A DNA stretch of 64,000 bases from Pedobacter kyonggii (GCF_004310665.1 NZ_SIXF01000001.1:124001-188000); one strand, 5' to 3'. Positions 16,637-25,503 are shown, numbered from the stretch's first letter. Notes: generated by a model not told the origin, from the sequence alone. Made by a program: numbers and translations.

Positions 16637-18499
16637 ATGAACCAATTTATCTTCGTGGAGAATGTTCCGCAGTTAAGAAATTTATCAGTTGAAGAGATAG
16701 CCGGTCTGGAAAGCGGACAATATTTAGGAGTGACGTTATTGGGTTATTACGAAAAAGATGATACACCCTATCCAATAAATTACTTCTTAACTGATACAAT
16801 CGAAGAAGACGATGGCGGTAGCGTTTTTAACATAGGAGGTATTAAGTTAAAACATAATTTTGAGGGGCAAGTAGATGTTCAATATTTTGGAGCAGTTGCT
16901 AACGCGTTAGTGGATAATGCGGGTGCAATTACAAAGTGCATCGAGGTTTGTTTGTCAGTGTCTATTAGTAAATCTTATTACATAAGTGCAGATAATGATA
17001 ATTCGGGGATCCAATTAAAGAGTAATAGCAAACTTGTTTTCAATCCTCTTGGGGAAATAGTAGCACTCCCCTCGTCATCTCCCAATTATAGATTACTAAA
17101 TATTTATAACATAAGAAATGTGCGAATAGTAAATCCACGAATTGTGGGGGAGCGAGTCCATCACGTTGGAATCTCAGGAGAATGGGGCCATGGAATCTCG
17201 ATAACAAATTCGGAAGACATTGTTATAGAAAATCCCGTGATTAGCAATTGTTGGGGCGATGGCATTTACATAGGAAATCAGTATTGGGATGCAACTTCGA
17301 CAATTTCGACGAATAAAGTTACCATAAATAATGCTTTCATTGACAATGTCCGTAGGAACGGTATCTCTATTACATCAACGAAAAATGTAACATTAAATAA
17401 CCCGAGAATATTCAATACCAATGGAGCTGCCCCCGAGGCTGGAATAGATATTGAACCAGAGGGATTGGACGGGATGCCGATTGTGATCGATAAAATAGTA
17501 ATTAACGATCCGCTTACTTCCAACAATGTTGGGTCAGGTATCATGTTGTTTTTCACTAACGACATTACTATAGAAAATAACCCTAACATTGATATTTCAA
17601 TTTCAAGGCATATCGATGACAGCAGTAAGCATGGTTTTTTCATACCTAATGTGCGCGATGGTTTAGTGGGAAGTATCAATTTACTAAATCCAGTTTGGCA
17701 AAATAATAAACAGGGTGCGTTGTTGATATCAAACTTTGGAAAGGAAGGAACGTTGGCTCTCAATATTCTCAATCCAATATTAACGAATTGGAATACCTCA
17801 CGTAGCGATTTTTTTTATTACAGGAATGGTATAAATATTATTAAAGAAGATCCGGTTAATGCCTATCGAAATGTAGGAATCAATATTCACAATTTGACAA
17901 TAAGAAAAACGGAGGTTGGAGATGATACAACGATTCCGATTGTAATAGATAGTACAAACCCAAATATAAAATCTATATATCTATCCATCTTAGATTCCGA
18001 TGTAAAATATATACAGGCTAAAAAGGGATTAGTGCTTTCTGATATCAGAAATATTCTAAAAGGATTCTATTGGGAGACTTCGACGGCTGTCCAGATTGTA
18101 ACCTATGGCAGATTTTATACGGTGTATACAAATCTTGGCTTGTCAGATAATCCTATATATTATATTAGAAATGAACAGTACACGGAGGGACAACGCATAA
18201 GTTTTCTCGTTGAAAGCAGTAATTGGATGACAATAGTTTCTGATGCAAATAACATCTTACCAAGTGTTGTTGGAGGGAACTTATCATCTCGAGAAATCGG
18301 AAGCAAATTAACACTTGAGTATCATAATAATTATTGGTTTATTGCTGAGCAAATTGGACAATGGACTAATACAAAAAGAGCAAATGATATGCTTTTGATA
18401 ACTCCTGACGAACCTCTTGTAAATTTAAAAGATGATCTCGTTTGGATAAATCCAACGAACAAAGAAATAAAGGTATATAAATCCGGTAGCTGGATTTAA
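16637..18499 (+). CDS. Right-handed beta-helix / pectate-lyase-like protein, tailspike-like
   Basis: A 620-residue protein. Residues ~85-125 resemble the start of the pectate-lyase-3 fold (VDVQYFGAVANALVDNAGAI, compare the DVRxFGAxGDGxTDDTxAI motif). Residues ~150-450 are a chain of short beta turns rich in Asn, Ile and Gly (GISITNSEDIVIENPVISN, GDGIYIGN, NGISITSTKNVTLNNPRI), typical of parallel beta-helices. There is no signal peptide. The N-terminal ~80 residues and the C-terminal tail (VWINPTNKEIKVYKSGSW) resemble phage or tail-type capsule depolymerases more than secreted enzymes. Codon use looks AT-richer than in the neighbours, suggesting transfer. No other phage gene is near. Confidence 0.65.
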   Translation: MNQFIFVENVPQLRNLSVEEIAGLESGQYLGVTLLGYYEKDDTPYPINYFLTDTIEEDDGGSVFNIGGIKLKHNFEGQVDVQYFGAVANALVDNAGAITKCIEVCLSVSISKSYYISADNDNSGIQLKSNSKLVFNPLGEIVALPSSSPNYRLLNIYNIRNVRIVNPRIVGERVHHVGISGEWGHGISITNSEDIVIENPVISNCWGDGIYIGNQYWDATSTISTNKVTINNAFIDNVRRNGISITSTKNVTLNNPRIFNTNGAAPEAGIDIEPEGLDGMPIVIDKIVINDPLTSNNVGSGIMLFFTNDITIENNPNIDISISRHIDDSSKHGFFIPNVRDGLVGSINLLNPVWQNNKQGALLISNFGKEGTLALNILNPILTNWNTSRSDFFYYRNGINIIKEDPVNAYRNVGINIHNLTIRKTEVGDDTTIPIVIDSTNPNIKSIYLSILDSDVKYIQAKKGLVLSDIRNILKGFYWETSTAVQIVTYGRFYTVYTNLGLSDNPIYYIRNEQYTEGQRISFLVESSNWMTIVSDANNILPSVVGGNLSSREIGSKLTLEYHNNYWFIAEQIGQWTNTKRANDMLLITPDEPLVNLKDDLVWINPTNKEIKVYKSGSWI

Positions 18500-19118
18500 G
18501 TTAATATTACAAATTGATAACGAATAGTATCTCTTACATAGTTTCTTATTGTAGTTTGGTTTTTCATAAGTAGAATTTTTCCAAAAAAATGAGAAGATAT
18601 CACCTTAGGAGTTTCGGCTATTTTATTGAATATACAAGTATGCGATTGGAGAATATGAACAAAACAAGCAGGCTAGAAATTCAAGTGTATCGAAAGATTT
18701 AAAAATTGTAGGCATGATAAGGATGTGGTAAAAACCTGTTTGATTGGATATATGCAATCACATACCTTTCCCATGTGGATGAAAAAAATAAATGACTGGA
18801 TATCGGCAGAAATAAGCTTAGCTCACGATTCAACCTTAAGCTGGGATGATGGCGACATTCTAACAGAAGTAAGTTTGAACAGCAAATTTAGCAATCTATT
18901 ATGGGTATTTCAGGGAAATGGCTGCTCGTTCCGTTTCAAAGCGACACATCATTCCGCTTCAAACTGGTTCTTTCCCACTTTCGGTAGTGAAATTGACCCA
19001 AATGAAATTCGCTTAAAAAAGCGGTTGTAAAGTACTGTGGATGGACCAAGGATCATCCATTTCTGGTATAGCATTTAGCCTACCACCAAAAGTGGGGAAG
19101 AACCGGTATCGTTAGCAG
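18500..19118. other. Low-information intergenic stretch with an imperfect inverted repeat (18962-18986 / 19079-19106)
   Basis: No gene is supported. The frame at 18725-19030 (101 codons) has no family signs. The two arms ACTGGTTCTTTCCCACTTT and, inverted, ACCGGTTCTTCCCCACTTT enclose 92 bases. This could be a transposon end, a small folded RNA, or a decayed gene tail. Confidence 0.3.
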
Positions 19119-19571
19119 CTATTCTTTCAAATACCCCTTCTCCTTAAGCCTGTCTACCACTTTTTGGCCTACTTGCTTACCCCACTCCTGACCTGCAAGC
19201 ATGGATTCCTGAGTAATCAGAGGTGTTTTTTCAGCGAATTTTTTACCTGCAGGTGTCTCATAAAAAGCAATTACACCTAGAAGATCTGCTTCTGTTAAAT
19301 GCTTCTGGTATATTGGCAAAACCAGGTTAACAAGCTGATCTATTGCATTTTTATTTACTTCAATAGTAAACTCATCCCAAAACTCTTTAGGAACATTTGA
19401 TTGCTGCTGTTTAAACATAAAAACCATTTGATCTAAAATACCTTTGTAAGCAGCCTCTGAACCTGATACTTGTATTAGTTTTGTTAATGATGATTTGTAA
19501 CTATTATTCTCCTGACTAAAAGAAAAAGTTGTAACAAACGTGAGTAGCAATGTTAGAATAGATATTTTCAT
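19119..19571 (-). CDS. DUF2059 family secreted protein
   Basis: A 150-residue protein with a signal peptide (MKISILTLLLTFVTTFSFSQ). The start at 19571 is chosen because it gives a clean signal sequence; an in-frame ATG at 19616 adds 15 residues that would spoil it. The rest is helical and ends with the DUF2059 hallmark stretch LLGVIAFYETPAGKKFAEKTPLI. The family is periplasmic and of unknown function. It stands alone. Confidence 0.8.
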   Translation of the reverse strand: MKISILTLLLTFVTTFSFSQENNSYKSSLTKLIQVSGSEAAYKGILDQMVFMFKQQQSNVPKEFWDEFTIEVNKNAIDQLVNLVLPIYQKHLTEADLLGVIAFYETPAGKKFAEKTPLITQESMLAGQEWGKQVGQKVVDRLKEKGYLKE

Positions 19572-19729
19572 GTTTTTTTTCGGTAAAAATATAGGTTTTT
19601 TACCCAGGTAATCCAAGACTTATGCTTAATACTCCGATTCTCAGCAACGATTCCGATTGATCCTGTTTGAGTTCCTTTTATTTCGCTAAAATTTGGTCTT
19701 ATCGGGATGTTAAGATCAATTAATTGTTC

Positions 19730-20596
19730 CTATTTCAAGAAATTGAACTTCTTTATGTATTCTTTTTTAATCTCAATCAATATTACGCCATTAGCGCCTT
19801 TAACGCCATATATCGCTGTTGTCTTTGCATCTTTTAGTACTTCTATTTTCTCGATCCAATCAGGCGATATTTCATTCATCCTGGAAGAATCGATGATACA
19901 GCTTTTATTACCGCCGTAAACATAGTAAAGCGGCTTTTGATTTATTGATACTGTTGAAACGGCCCCCAGCATGATCATGCGCTCAGCACTTAACTTCACC
20001 ACAATTTTGTCATTGATGTAAGTCTCCACCTTCGAAAAGCCTGGCACATTAAAGACGAACTTAGATAAGGCATCTTTATCAGGTATACTAAGTTCAAATG
20101 TGCCCGTTGTATCTGTTATGGCCAACACCTTTTCATCACCCTTTTTCCTGATCTCTACTCCGCTTAACGGATGGCCATTTAAATTATTCACTACCCTACC
20201 TGTAATCAAAATAACTAAAGGAGGTGGTGTATGTGATAACTCAATCGATGATGAAGAAGGTTTAGGATGTTGATCCTTATTCACTATAGCAGATTTTAAA
20301 TTTTGTGCCTGAGCCGGGCTAACCATAAATGTACTTAAAGCAAATGGTACTAACCAATGCCAGTTAAGCCTTGATGAAGGCAAAACAAGATCCCGATTTA
20401 ACTGACTGGCAAGTACCCGTCCACAAACATTATCATTTTTATTTTGAAAGAAATCGATTAGTTCTCTATCCGATTTGGCCGTAAGATCCAGAATATTTTT
20501 TTCGCAAAGGCTACAATGATGGTTCCCATCCGCTCGCTCGATGTCGCTCCATTGTTGTGCACATGGCTTGGTTAATACCAATTGAATACTTTTCAT
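19730..20596 (-). CDS. Membrane protein with CXXC motif, carboxypeptidase-regulatory-like domain and isolated TonB plug segment
   Basis: A 288-residue mosaic. The N-terminal part has a Cys pair (HHCSLCEKNILDLT, residues ~27-40), a motif common in small Bacteroidota proteins that pairs with regulatory-like domains. A hydrophobic segment (WHWLVPFALSTFMVSPAQA, ~residues 79-97) follows. Next is a carboxypeptidase-D regulatory-like domain (ITGRVVNNLNGHPLSGVEIRKKG). The C-terminus resembles the end of a TonB plug (IEKIEVLKDAKTTAIYGVKG) but with no barrel. Possibly a partner of, or derived from, a SusC-type system; role unknown. Confidence 0.7.
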   Translation of the reverse strand: MKSIQLVLTKPCAQQWSDIERADGNHHCSLCEKNILDLTAKSDRELIDFFQNKNDNVCGRVLASQLNRDLVLPSSRLNWHWLVPFALSTFMVSPAQAQNLKSAIVNKDQHPKPSSSSIELSHTPPPLVILITGRVVNNLNGHPLSGVEIRKKGDEKVLAITDTTGTFELSIPDKDALSKFVFNVPGFSKVETYINDKIVVKLSAERMIMLGAVSTVSINQKPLYYVYGGNKSCIIDSSRMNEISPDWIEKIEVLKDAKTTAIYGVKGANGVILIEIKKEYIKKFNFLK

Positions 20597-20599
20597 GCT

Positions 20600-20737
20600 T
20601 TAGGTTTTTAGAGAAGATGCACTAAAGTATAATATTCCATAATACAAGCAGTCAGCACCATTCTTGGAGTTATAGAGCTTTCCTGCATCTGCTTCGATAT
20701 CGGAAATTAACTGTTTTACCTTCTCAAATTTTTCCAT
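20600..20737 (-). pseudogene. Truncated histone-H1-like (Hc1) protein
   Basis: A 45-codon frame reads MEKFEKVKQLISDIEADAGK then LYNSKNGA and loses similarity. Bacteroidota H1-like proteins begin M(E/K)KF..(L/V)K.LI...EADA.KFY..GNKAAG and go on for ~15-60 more basic residues. The homologous part ends exactly at the position of the conserved NKAAG, and no continuation is found in any frame, so it looks truncated. Confidence 0.5.
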
Positions 20738-20821
20738 GATTTTATTTTTTTATAATTTTCAATTAATTACTTCTTGCTCATTAAATTAGCACCCGCAATC
20801 AGTCCTATCAAATTACTATAA

Positions 20822-21118
20822 ATGTCGATTACAAATATTTTTCTTGTTCTAATCAGTGGACTGGGTGTTCTTCACGGTTTCCTCATTTCAATGTACTTTC
20901 TAGTGGCTAAAAAGGGATTAGCAGTCGCTAATAGACTACTAAGTTTTCTCTTTCTTGTATTATCGTTTCGAATAGGCAAGTCCATCATACTGAAATTTGC
21001 CGATCACATTCACCTTGAACTGATATTTATAGGTCTAGCTTCCCTGTTGCTTATAGGGCCGCTTTTTTATTTTTACGCTAAATCTTTACTAGATAGATGG
21101 CAAAAACCTGGCATATAG
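20822..21118 (+). pseudogene. N-terminal fragment of a membrane-bound AraC-type regulator
   Basis: 98 residues with three hydrophobic segments, in the pattern LISGLGVLHGFLISMYFLVAK then ANRLLSFLFLVLSFRIGKS and LLLIGPLFYFYAKSLL. This is the start of Bacteroidota regulators with a polytopic membrane half and a C-terminal AraC helix-turn-helix. After LLDRWQKP the frame stops and an unrelated esterase fragment begins within a few bases, so the rest of the gene was deleted. Confidence 0.6.
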
Positions 21119-21407
21119 TTCGGCTATTTCAACTTTTGATTATTGGGTGGCCCATAATAAGCTCCCTGTGCATGCGCAAAAAAACAGGTCATTTGATTCA
21201 GATAGGAAAGATGGGACATCTGTGACCATAAAAGAAGTTAGGGACGATCTTAGTTCTGTTGTCCTTGTAACCATTATTAATGGTGGCCACACCTGGCCCG
21301 GCAGAGATCCATTTAATATTGGTTATCCACTCGGCCAAACAACAAATGACCTGGATATCAATGAATACATGTGGAATTTCTTTAAAAAATCATCTAAGTG
21401 GCGTTGA
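21117..21407 (+). pseudogene. C-terminal fragment of a polyhydroxybutyrate-depolymerase / feruloyl-esterase-like hydrolase
   Basis: The frame is open from about 21117 with no ATG and reads STFDYWVAHNKLPV, then VVLVTIINGGHTWPGRD and LDINEYMWNFFK. The GGGHxWPG motif with a terminal DxxxxxWxFF helix is the catalytic-His end of this secreted esterase family. The N-terminal two thirds, including the nucleophile, are absent. The fragment is joined directly to the preceding regulator fragment, which marks a deletion scar. Confidence 0.6.
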
Positions 21408-21422
21408 TATGGTTACCTGAAA

Positions 21423-21563
21423 TTATGGTTTTGATTTTCGCCTGCTCAATGTTTCCTGTGAAATATTGAGATAAGTCGCCACCATTTTGTTTGATAAACG
21501 CTGAGCAATTTTCGTGTTAATATCTAGTAATTTTTTATACCTCTCTGTAAGTAAAAACCCCAT
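21423..21563 (-). pseudogene. C-terminal fragment of a Crp/Fnr-type regulator
   Basis: A 46-codon frame reads LLTERYKKLLDINTKIAQRL, then SNKMVATYLNISQETLSRRK. This is the winged-helix end of Bacteroidota cyclic-nucleotide-type regulators (RYxxLL...PxIxQRxxxxxIAxYLxIxxExLSRxR). The rest of the gene is missing. It marks the left border of the decayed zone next to the island. Confidence 0.6.
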
Positions 21564-21588
21564 CCTATTGCTATAATTGGGGTTTTTT
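21553..21588. terminator. Hairpin with T run
   Basis: AAAAACCCCA pairs with TGGGGTTTTT over a 15-base loop, followed by T residues. It lies between the Crp remnant and the tRNA-like sequence. It probably ended transcription of a gene now lost on the left. Confidence 0.45.
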
Positions 21589-21613
21589 AATTCTTCACAG
21601 GCTGTGAAGTTGA

Positions 21614-21631
21614 GCTCCCTCTGCTGGGCTC
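21614..21631. repeat. Copy of the tRNA-Asn 3' end (18 nt), left border of island
   Basis: GCTCCCTCTGCTGGGCTC is identical to the 3' end (acceptor and T arm, complement) of the intact tRNA-Asn at 31558-31634. The match stops before the T-loop, so it is not a complete tRNA. A 15-nt version recurs at 31469-31483. Such copies are left by integration at tRNA 3' ends. Confidence 0.75.
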
Positions 21632-21660
21632 CCTTCGTCTGCGCTCAAGATAAACTTCCA

Positions 21661-21713
21661 GCCCAGCCCTAAATGCAAAAAACCCACAACTTTCGTTGCG
21701 GGTTTTGGCTCCC
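21661..21713. repeat. Left 53-bp direct repeat of the island (att-like)
   Basis: Perfectly identical, base for base, to 31513-31565, the sequence at and just beyond the 3' end of the tRNA-Asn gene. It contains the tRNA terminator hairpin (21679-21706) and ends in TTGGCTCCC, the complement of the tRNA's last bases including CCA. The two copies enclose about 9.8 kb. Confidence 0.9.
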
Positions 21714-21793
21714 GAGCCTATTTATTTTTCCAGAAATCTACTTGATGACCTTACTAGAATTTCAAGGATTGATGAAAATGAATTAGAATAATG
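21705..21793. mobile_element. Module 1 left end
   Basis: Starts with TTGGCTCCCGAG and aligns without gaps to 26351-26439 (module 2 left end). Read on the plus strand both encode the same C-terminal peptide, LAPExxYFSRNLLDxLTRI and then xxIxENxLE with a stop, so the end carries the 3' tip of a gene whose upstream part is absent. Together with the right ends this defines two related tandem units. Confidence 0.7.
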
Positions 21794-21857
21794 TAATTAT
21801 TGAGATAATTAATTAAAAAAATCGAAATTTAGCACAAAAAAATTCATTAAAAATCAT

Positions 21858-22592
21858 CTACTTGGCCTCTCTTAGCGATTGGGCAAATTCATTAGGAAGT
21901 GGACTGTCTTCGATTGATTTTGCAGAGGCTTCCACATCATATTCAACTCTTCTGAATGCTACCTTTAGGCGATTACTGGTTAATGTTGTAGTGTCATTAT
22001 CTATTGTGACCATTACATAACATCCCCTTGGATCACCATCCTTAGGTTTTCCAATCGAGCCAAGATTGACAACGTGTTTGAATCTGCCATCAGTTTGTAT
22101 AATGCGATGGTATGGCTTATGTGAATGCCCCACAAAAAGTAGATCAGCATCCGCTTCCTTCATCATCTGTAATACATAATTTTCATCTGTGTCCACTAGC
22201 ACATATTCATCAATATGTCGAGTACTTCCATGTGCAAATACCAGGTTGAACTTTTCGTTATTCATTTTAAATTCAAGTTTGATATGAGCTGGAAGTGTCC
22301 TTAAATATTCTCTGTTATCTTCACGGATCAAATGATATGCGTATTTCTTGCCTGGTTCAATATGGCTTTCTGCATTAGTGATTATGTTTTCAACCTTTTC
22401 ATCGTGATTGCCCTTAAGCGTAGGTATGCCCCGTCTCCTTATTTCATCAATCACTTCATTAGGGTATATGTGGTAACCAACCAAATCTCCGAGGCAATAA
22501 ACAGCATCAGGTCTTTGACTGTCCATATCTTTTAGCATAGCTTGGAAAGCTAGAAGATTAGCATGTATATCAGAAAAAAGCGCTATCCTCAT
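21858..22592 (-). CDS. Calcineurin-like metallophosphoesterase, second copy of the arsenic operon
   Basis: A 244-residue cytoplasmic metallophosphoesterase of the MJ0936/YfcE type. All metal-binding motifs are present in order: FSDIHAN, CLGDLVGY, KGNHDEK, FAHGS and VGHSHKPYH. It is a paralogue of the gene directly upstream (3-bp gap) and the last gene of the ars operon. Its substrate in arsenic metabolism is unknown. The likely roles are phosphodiester or phosphomonoester cleavage; an arsenic link rests only on the operon. Confidence 0.85.
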   Translation of the reverse strand: MRIALFSDIHANLLAFQAMLKDMDSQRPDAVYCLGDLVGYHIYPNEVIDEIRRRGIPTLKGNHDEKVENIITNAESHIEPGKKYAYHLIREDNREYLRTLPAHIKLEFKMNNEKFNLVFAHGSTRHIDEYVLVDTDENYVLQMMKEADADLLFVGHSHKPYHRIIQTDGRFKHVVNLGSIGKPKDGDPRGCYVMVTIDNDTTTLTSNRLKVAFRRVEYDVEASAKSIEDSPLPNEFAQSLREAK

Positions 22593-22595
22593 GGC

Positions 22596-23366
22596 CTATC
22601 CGTTGCGTAACATGTCTGCATACTCGTTTGGCAATGGACTGTCTTCCACCGCTTTCGCCGCTTTTTCTATATCATATTCAAAACGGATAAACTCAACTTT
22701 AATACTGTCCTTATCAGTGACCGTGCTGTCGGGATTAATGGTCAGGATGACATATCCGCCCCGAGGGTCTTTATCCTTTGGCTTGCCAACCGAACCAATG
22801 TTTATTGCATGCCTGAAATGATCACTGCCATCCGTTCCAGAATTTAAAATGCGGTGATAAGGTTGGTGGGTATGACCAAAACACATAATGTCGGCTTCTG
22901 CCTGCTCCAAGATCCTTAACATGCTTTTCTCATCACGATCCTCAAAGAGGTATTCATTTACCTTTCTTGGGCTGCCGTGTACAAAAAGGATATTGCGCTT
23001 GTCATGGTTAAGCTGATATTCCAATCTGATATGGGCAGGTAGCGTTCTGAGGTAAGCACGCTGTTTATCTTTTACCACTTCATTTGTGTAGGAAATGGAA
23101 ACTTTTCCCATTGCTTTTTCTTCATCGGTCTTATAGGCACAACCGCAATCGTCACTTGAACGGCCAATGCCCCAATCATAATTCCCTGCTATGGTGGGAA
23201 TGCCTCGTTTTCGGATTTCATCAATCACCTCATTCGGCCAGATGTTATAGCCGACAAGGTCGCCCAAACAATAGATGGCATCGGTATTTCTGGTTTCAAC
23301 GTCTTTAAAGAATGCTTCCAGCGCCGGAAGATTGGCATGGATGTCAGAGAATAAAGCAATTTTCAT
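22596..23366 (-). CDS. Calcineurin-like metallophosphoesterase, first copy of the arsenic operon
   Basis: A 256-residue paralogue of the next gene. The start is placed at 23366 (MKIALFSDIHAN), which aligns with the paralogue; the in-frame ATG at 23453 lies inside the Acr3 gene. Motifs are FSDIHAN, CLGDLVGY, AGNYDWG, FVHGSPR and FGHTHQPYH. GNHD is replaced by GNYD, and an extra segment after it carries DDCGCAYKTDEEKA, absent from the other copy. The Cys pair could bind metal or arsenite (inference). It follows the Acr3 gene by 19 bp. Confidence 0.85.
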   Translation of the reverse strand: MKIALFSDIHANLPALEAFFKDVETRNTDAIYCLGDLVGYNIWPNEVIDEIRKRGIPTIAGNYDWGIGRSSDDCGCAYKTDEEKAMGKVSISYTNEVVKDKQRAYLRTLPAHIRLEYQLNHDKRNILFVHGSPRKVNEYLFEDRDEKSMLRILEQAEADIMCFGHTHQPYHRILNSGTDGSDHFRHAINIGSVGKPKDKDPRGGYVILTINPDSTVTDKDSIKVEFIRFEYDIEKAAKAVEDSPLPNEYADMLRNG

Positions 23367-23385
23367 AATATAGTTGTTGGTTTTC

Positions 23386-24465
23386 TTAATTGTTGGTTTC
23401 TTGTGTGCGATAGTATTTTTTCCTGAACCAGAATGCAAGGTTGACCAGAGCAATCAGTGCTGGCACTTCAACCAATGGGCCTATGACCCCTGCAAAAGCC
23501 TGTCCCGAGTTAATGCCAAATACCCCAATGGCAACAGCAATGGCCAGCTCAAAATTATTCCCGGTGGCGGTAAAGGCAATCGAAGTGCTTCTTGAATAAT
23601 CTGCACCAAAGTACTTGCCAGTAAAAAAGCTTACTACGAACATGATAGAGAAATAAATCACCAGAGGTATGGCGATACGGACTACATCCATTGGTATCTG
23701 CACGATCAGGTTACCCTTTAGGCTGAACATAATTACAATGGTAAACAGCAAAGCGATCAAAGTGATTGGCGATATAAACGGCACGAACTTGTTTTGGAAC
23801 CAGTCTTCACCTTTAAGTCTGATCAGGGTATACCTACTGATAATACCCATTGCAAAAGGCAGTCCCAAATAGATGCCCACACTTTTGGCAATCTCTCCAA
23901 TCGTTATATCTACTTCTAGGCTTTTAAGTCCAAAATATGGCGGCAGTACGGTGATGAAAACATAAGCGAAAACGCTGTAGAGCAAAACCTGAAAGATGCT
24001 GTTCAGCGCAATAAGTCCAGCGGCATATTCCCTGTTGCCCTCTGCAAGTTCGTTCCATACCACAACCATAGCGATACATCTTGCAAGACCGATCAGTATA
24101 AGGCCGACCATATATTCGGGATAATCCCTTAAAAAAGTAATGGCCAAGAAGAACATTAAAAGTGGGCCAATCACCCAATTAAGTACCAATGAAACGCTCA
24201 ATACCCTGGTATCCTTAAATACTTCGCCCATCTTCTCGTATTTTACCTTGGCCAGGGGCGGGTACATCATCAGTATCAGGCCGATGGCTAGAGGAATGTT
24301 GGTGGTGCCACTGGAAAAGGAATTGATGAAGCCTGAAGATGATGGAATAAAATAACCAACAGCTACACCAATTGCCATAGCTATAAATATCCAAAGGGTA
24401 AGGTAGCGGTCTAGGAAACCTAGTTTTTTTCTTTCTATTACGGGGGCACAATTGTTTGCACTCAT
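23386..24465 (-). CDS. acr3: Acr3 family arsenite efflux permease
   Basis: A 359-residue inner membrane protein with about ten hydrophobic segments. It carries the family signature [18 protein letters not shown]; the catalytic Cys is Cys130. The family exports arsenite using the proton gradient. It sits in an ars operon behind an ArsN-like acetyltransferase gene (22-bp gap), and two metallophosphoesterase genes follow. The length is normal for the family. Confidence 0.92.
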   Translation of the reverse strand: MSANNCAPVIERKKLGFLDRYLTLWIFIAMAIGVAVGYFIPSSSGFINSFSSGTTNIPLAIGLILMMYPPLAKVKYEKMGEVFKDTRVLSVSLVLNWVIGPLLMFFLAITFLRDYPEYMVGLILIGLARCIAMVVVWNELAEGNREYAAGLIALNSIFQVLLYSVFAYVFITVLPPYFGLKSLEVDITIGEIAKSVGIYLGLPFAMGIISRYTLIRLKGEDWFQNKFVPFISPITLIALLFTIVIMFSLKGNLIVQIPMDVVRIAIPLVIYFSIMFVVSFFTGKYFGADYSRSTSIAFTATGNNFELAIAVAIGVFGINSGQAFAGVIGPLVEVPALIALVNLAFWFRKKYYRTQETNN

Positions 24466-24487
24466 GGTTGTTTGCTGATCTATTTAC

Positions 24488-24973
24488 TTACAAAATAACT
24501 TTACTTCTTCTTTCCAGCAGAACCGTGTCCCTCCAGATTCCATCCTGTTTACCGATCTTCTCCCTTGTTCCAAGTATTCTAAATCCGGCTTTTTCATGGA
24601 TCCGAAGGCTGGCAATGTTTTCGGGAAAAATTCCAGCCTGTAGTGTCCATATTCCCTCAGCTTCGATCAGATTAACAAGGCGGTCCAAAAGTGTAAGACC
24701 GATACCTATTCCAGAAAATGCAGGATCAACATATACACTAACTTCCGCTACTCCTGCATACACGCAACGTGAAGATACTGGTGTCAGTGCCGCCCATCCA
24801 ACAACCTTTCCTACTTCATCAGCCAAAATTCTACAACCGGCTAGATGCGAGCTGTCCCATTCTTCCCAAGACGGGGCGCTGGTCTGGAATGTAGCATTAC
24901 CTGTACCAATGCCCTTTTCGTAGATTAACTTGACTGCTTCCCAGTCGGAAGCCAATAGATTTCGTATTTCCAT
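24488..24973 (-). CDS. GNAT N-acetyltransferase, ArsN1-like
   Basis: A 161-residue GNAT protein. The N-terminus reads IRNLLASDWEAVKLIYEKGI then GTGNATFQT; the GNATFxT motif is shared with phosphinothricin and arsinothricin acetyltransferases. The acetyl-CoA loop is seen in VDPAFSGIGIGLTLLDRLV. In an ars operon the best guess is ArsN1-type detoxification of the arsenic antibiotic arsinothricin; phosphinothricin-type or other amine substrates are possible. Spacing to the DUF6428 gene is 6 bp. Confidence 0.75.
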   Translation of the reverse strand: MEIRNLLASDWEAVKLIYEKGIGTGNATFQTSAPSWEEWDSSHLAGCRILADEVGKVVGWAALTPVSSRCVYAGVAEVSVYVDPAFSGIGIGLTLLDRLVNLIEAEGIWTLQAGIFPENIASLRIHEKAGFRILGTREKIGKQDGIWRDTVLLERRSKVIL

Positions 24974-24979
24974 AAATAT

Positions 24980-25447
24980 TTAGCAGCAACCTCCTCCAGG
25001 GGTACAACTGTTCGCTGCACCTGCTAGGTTGACTATTCCATTTCTTGGCGCATCCTCCACGCCACAGGCCTCTTTTGCCAGGCAGGCAGTCTGTTTGGCA
25101 AGAAGCAGAAAGTTTGTACCATCAAAACCAAGGTCATACTTTCCGATAGTGTTCGATTGGTATTCAACTTCAATTTCCAAGTCCTCCATACCCAATACCT
25201 TTTCCGAAAGGGAAATAATCCCTAAAAGTTTACCCGCTTTCAAACGGTGCTCATAGTCATTGGCATCCCACAACTGAAAGTTTGCCACCTTTTCATGACG
25301 CACCTTACCGCCACAGTCGATAAAATCTTTTGTAATGATTCCTACCTCCGTAACATGGAAATGTTCAGGAACGGTAGTGCCATCTTCTAACTGGAAATTA
25401 ACGCTTTCTGCGCTTATTAAGATTTCTTTTATTTCTGATAATTTCAT
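24980..25447 (-). CDS. DUF6428 family protein of ars operons
   Basis: A 155-residue soluble protein (EDGTTVPEHFHVTEVGIITK, then FIDCGGKVRHE). It is recognised as the DUF6428 family seen beside ArsR genes in Bacteroidota. The C-terminus ends CTPGGGCC, with further Cys residues (ACLAKEACG), so trivalent arsenic binding is plausible, similar in idea to ArsD, but this is an inference. Its own upstream gap holds an ArsR-operator-like site at 25470-25485. Confidence 0.7.
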   Translation of the reverse strand: MKLSEIKEILISAESVNFQLEDGTTVPEHFHVTEVGIITKDFIDCGGKVRHEKVANFQLWDANDYEHRLKAGKLLGIISLSEKVLGMEDLEIEVEYQSNTIGKYDLGFDGTNFLLLAKQTACLAKEACGVEDAPRNGIVNLAGAANSCTPGGGCC

Positions 25448-25469
25448 GATATGTATTATTTAAAGTATT

Positions 25470-25485
25470 ATTGCAATTTAACGAT
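25470..25485. promoter_or_regulatory. Second ArsR operator-like site, between arsR and DUF6428 gene
   Basis: ATTGCAATTTAACGAT matches 13 of 16 positions of the palindrome at 25842-25857. Its place ahead of the DUF6428 gene suggests an internal, separately controlled promoter. Confidence 0.5.
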
Positions 25486-25503
25486 TGACAGGGACAAAAA
25501 AGG

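Noticed and set aside
16637-18499. A prophage
   Set aside because: Only one tailspike-like gene is present; no capsid, terminase, integrase or lysis gene is near.
18725-19030. 101-codon frame with no family match
   Set aside because: No start signal, no family motif, and it overlaps the inverted repeat. Kept only in the intergenic entry.
21614-21631. A second or third complete tRNA-Asn at the island borders
   Set aside because: Only the acceptor/T-arm part is present (18 and 15 nt); D-arm and anticodon arm are missing.
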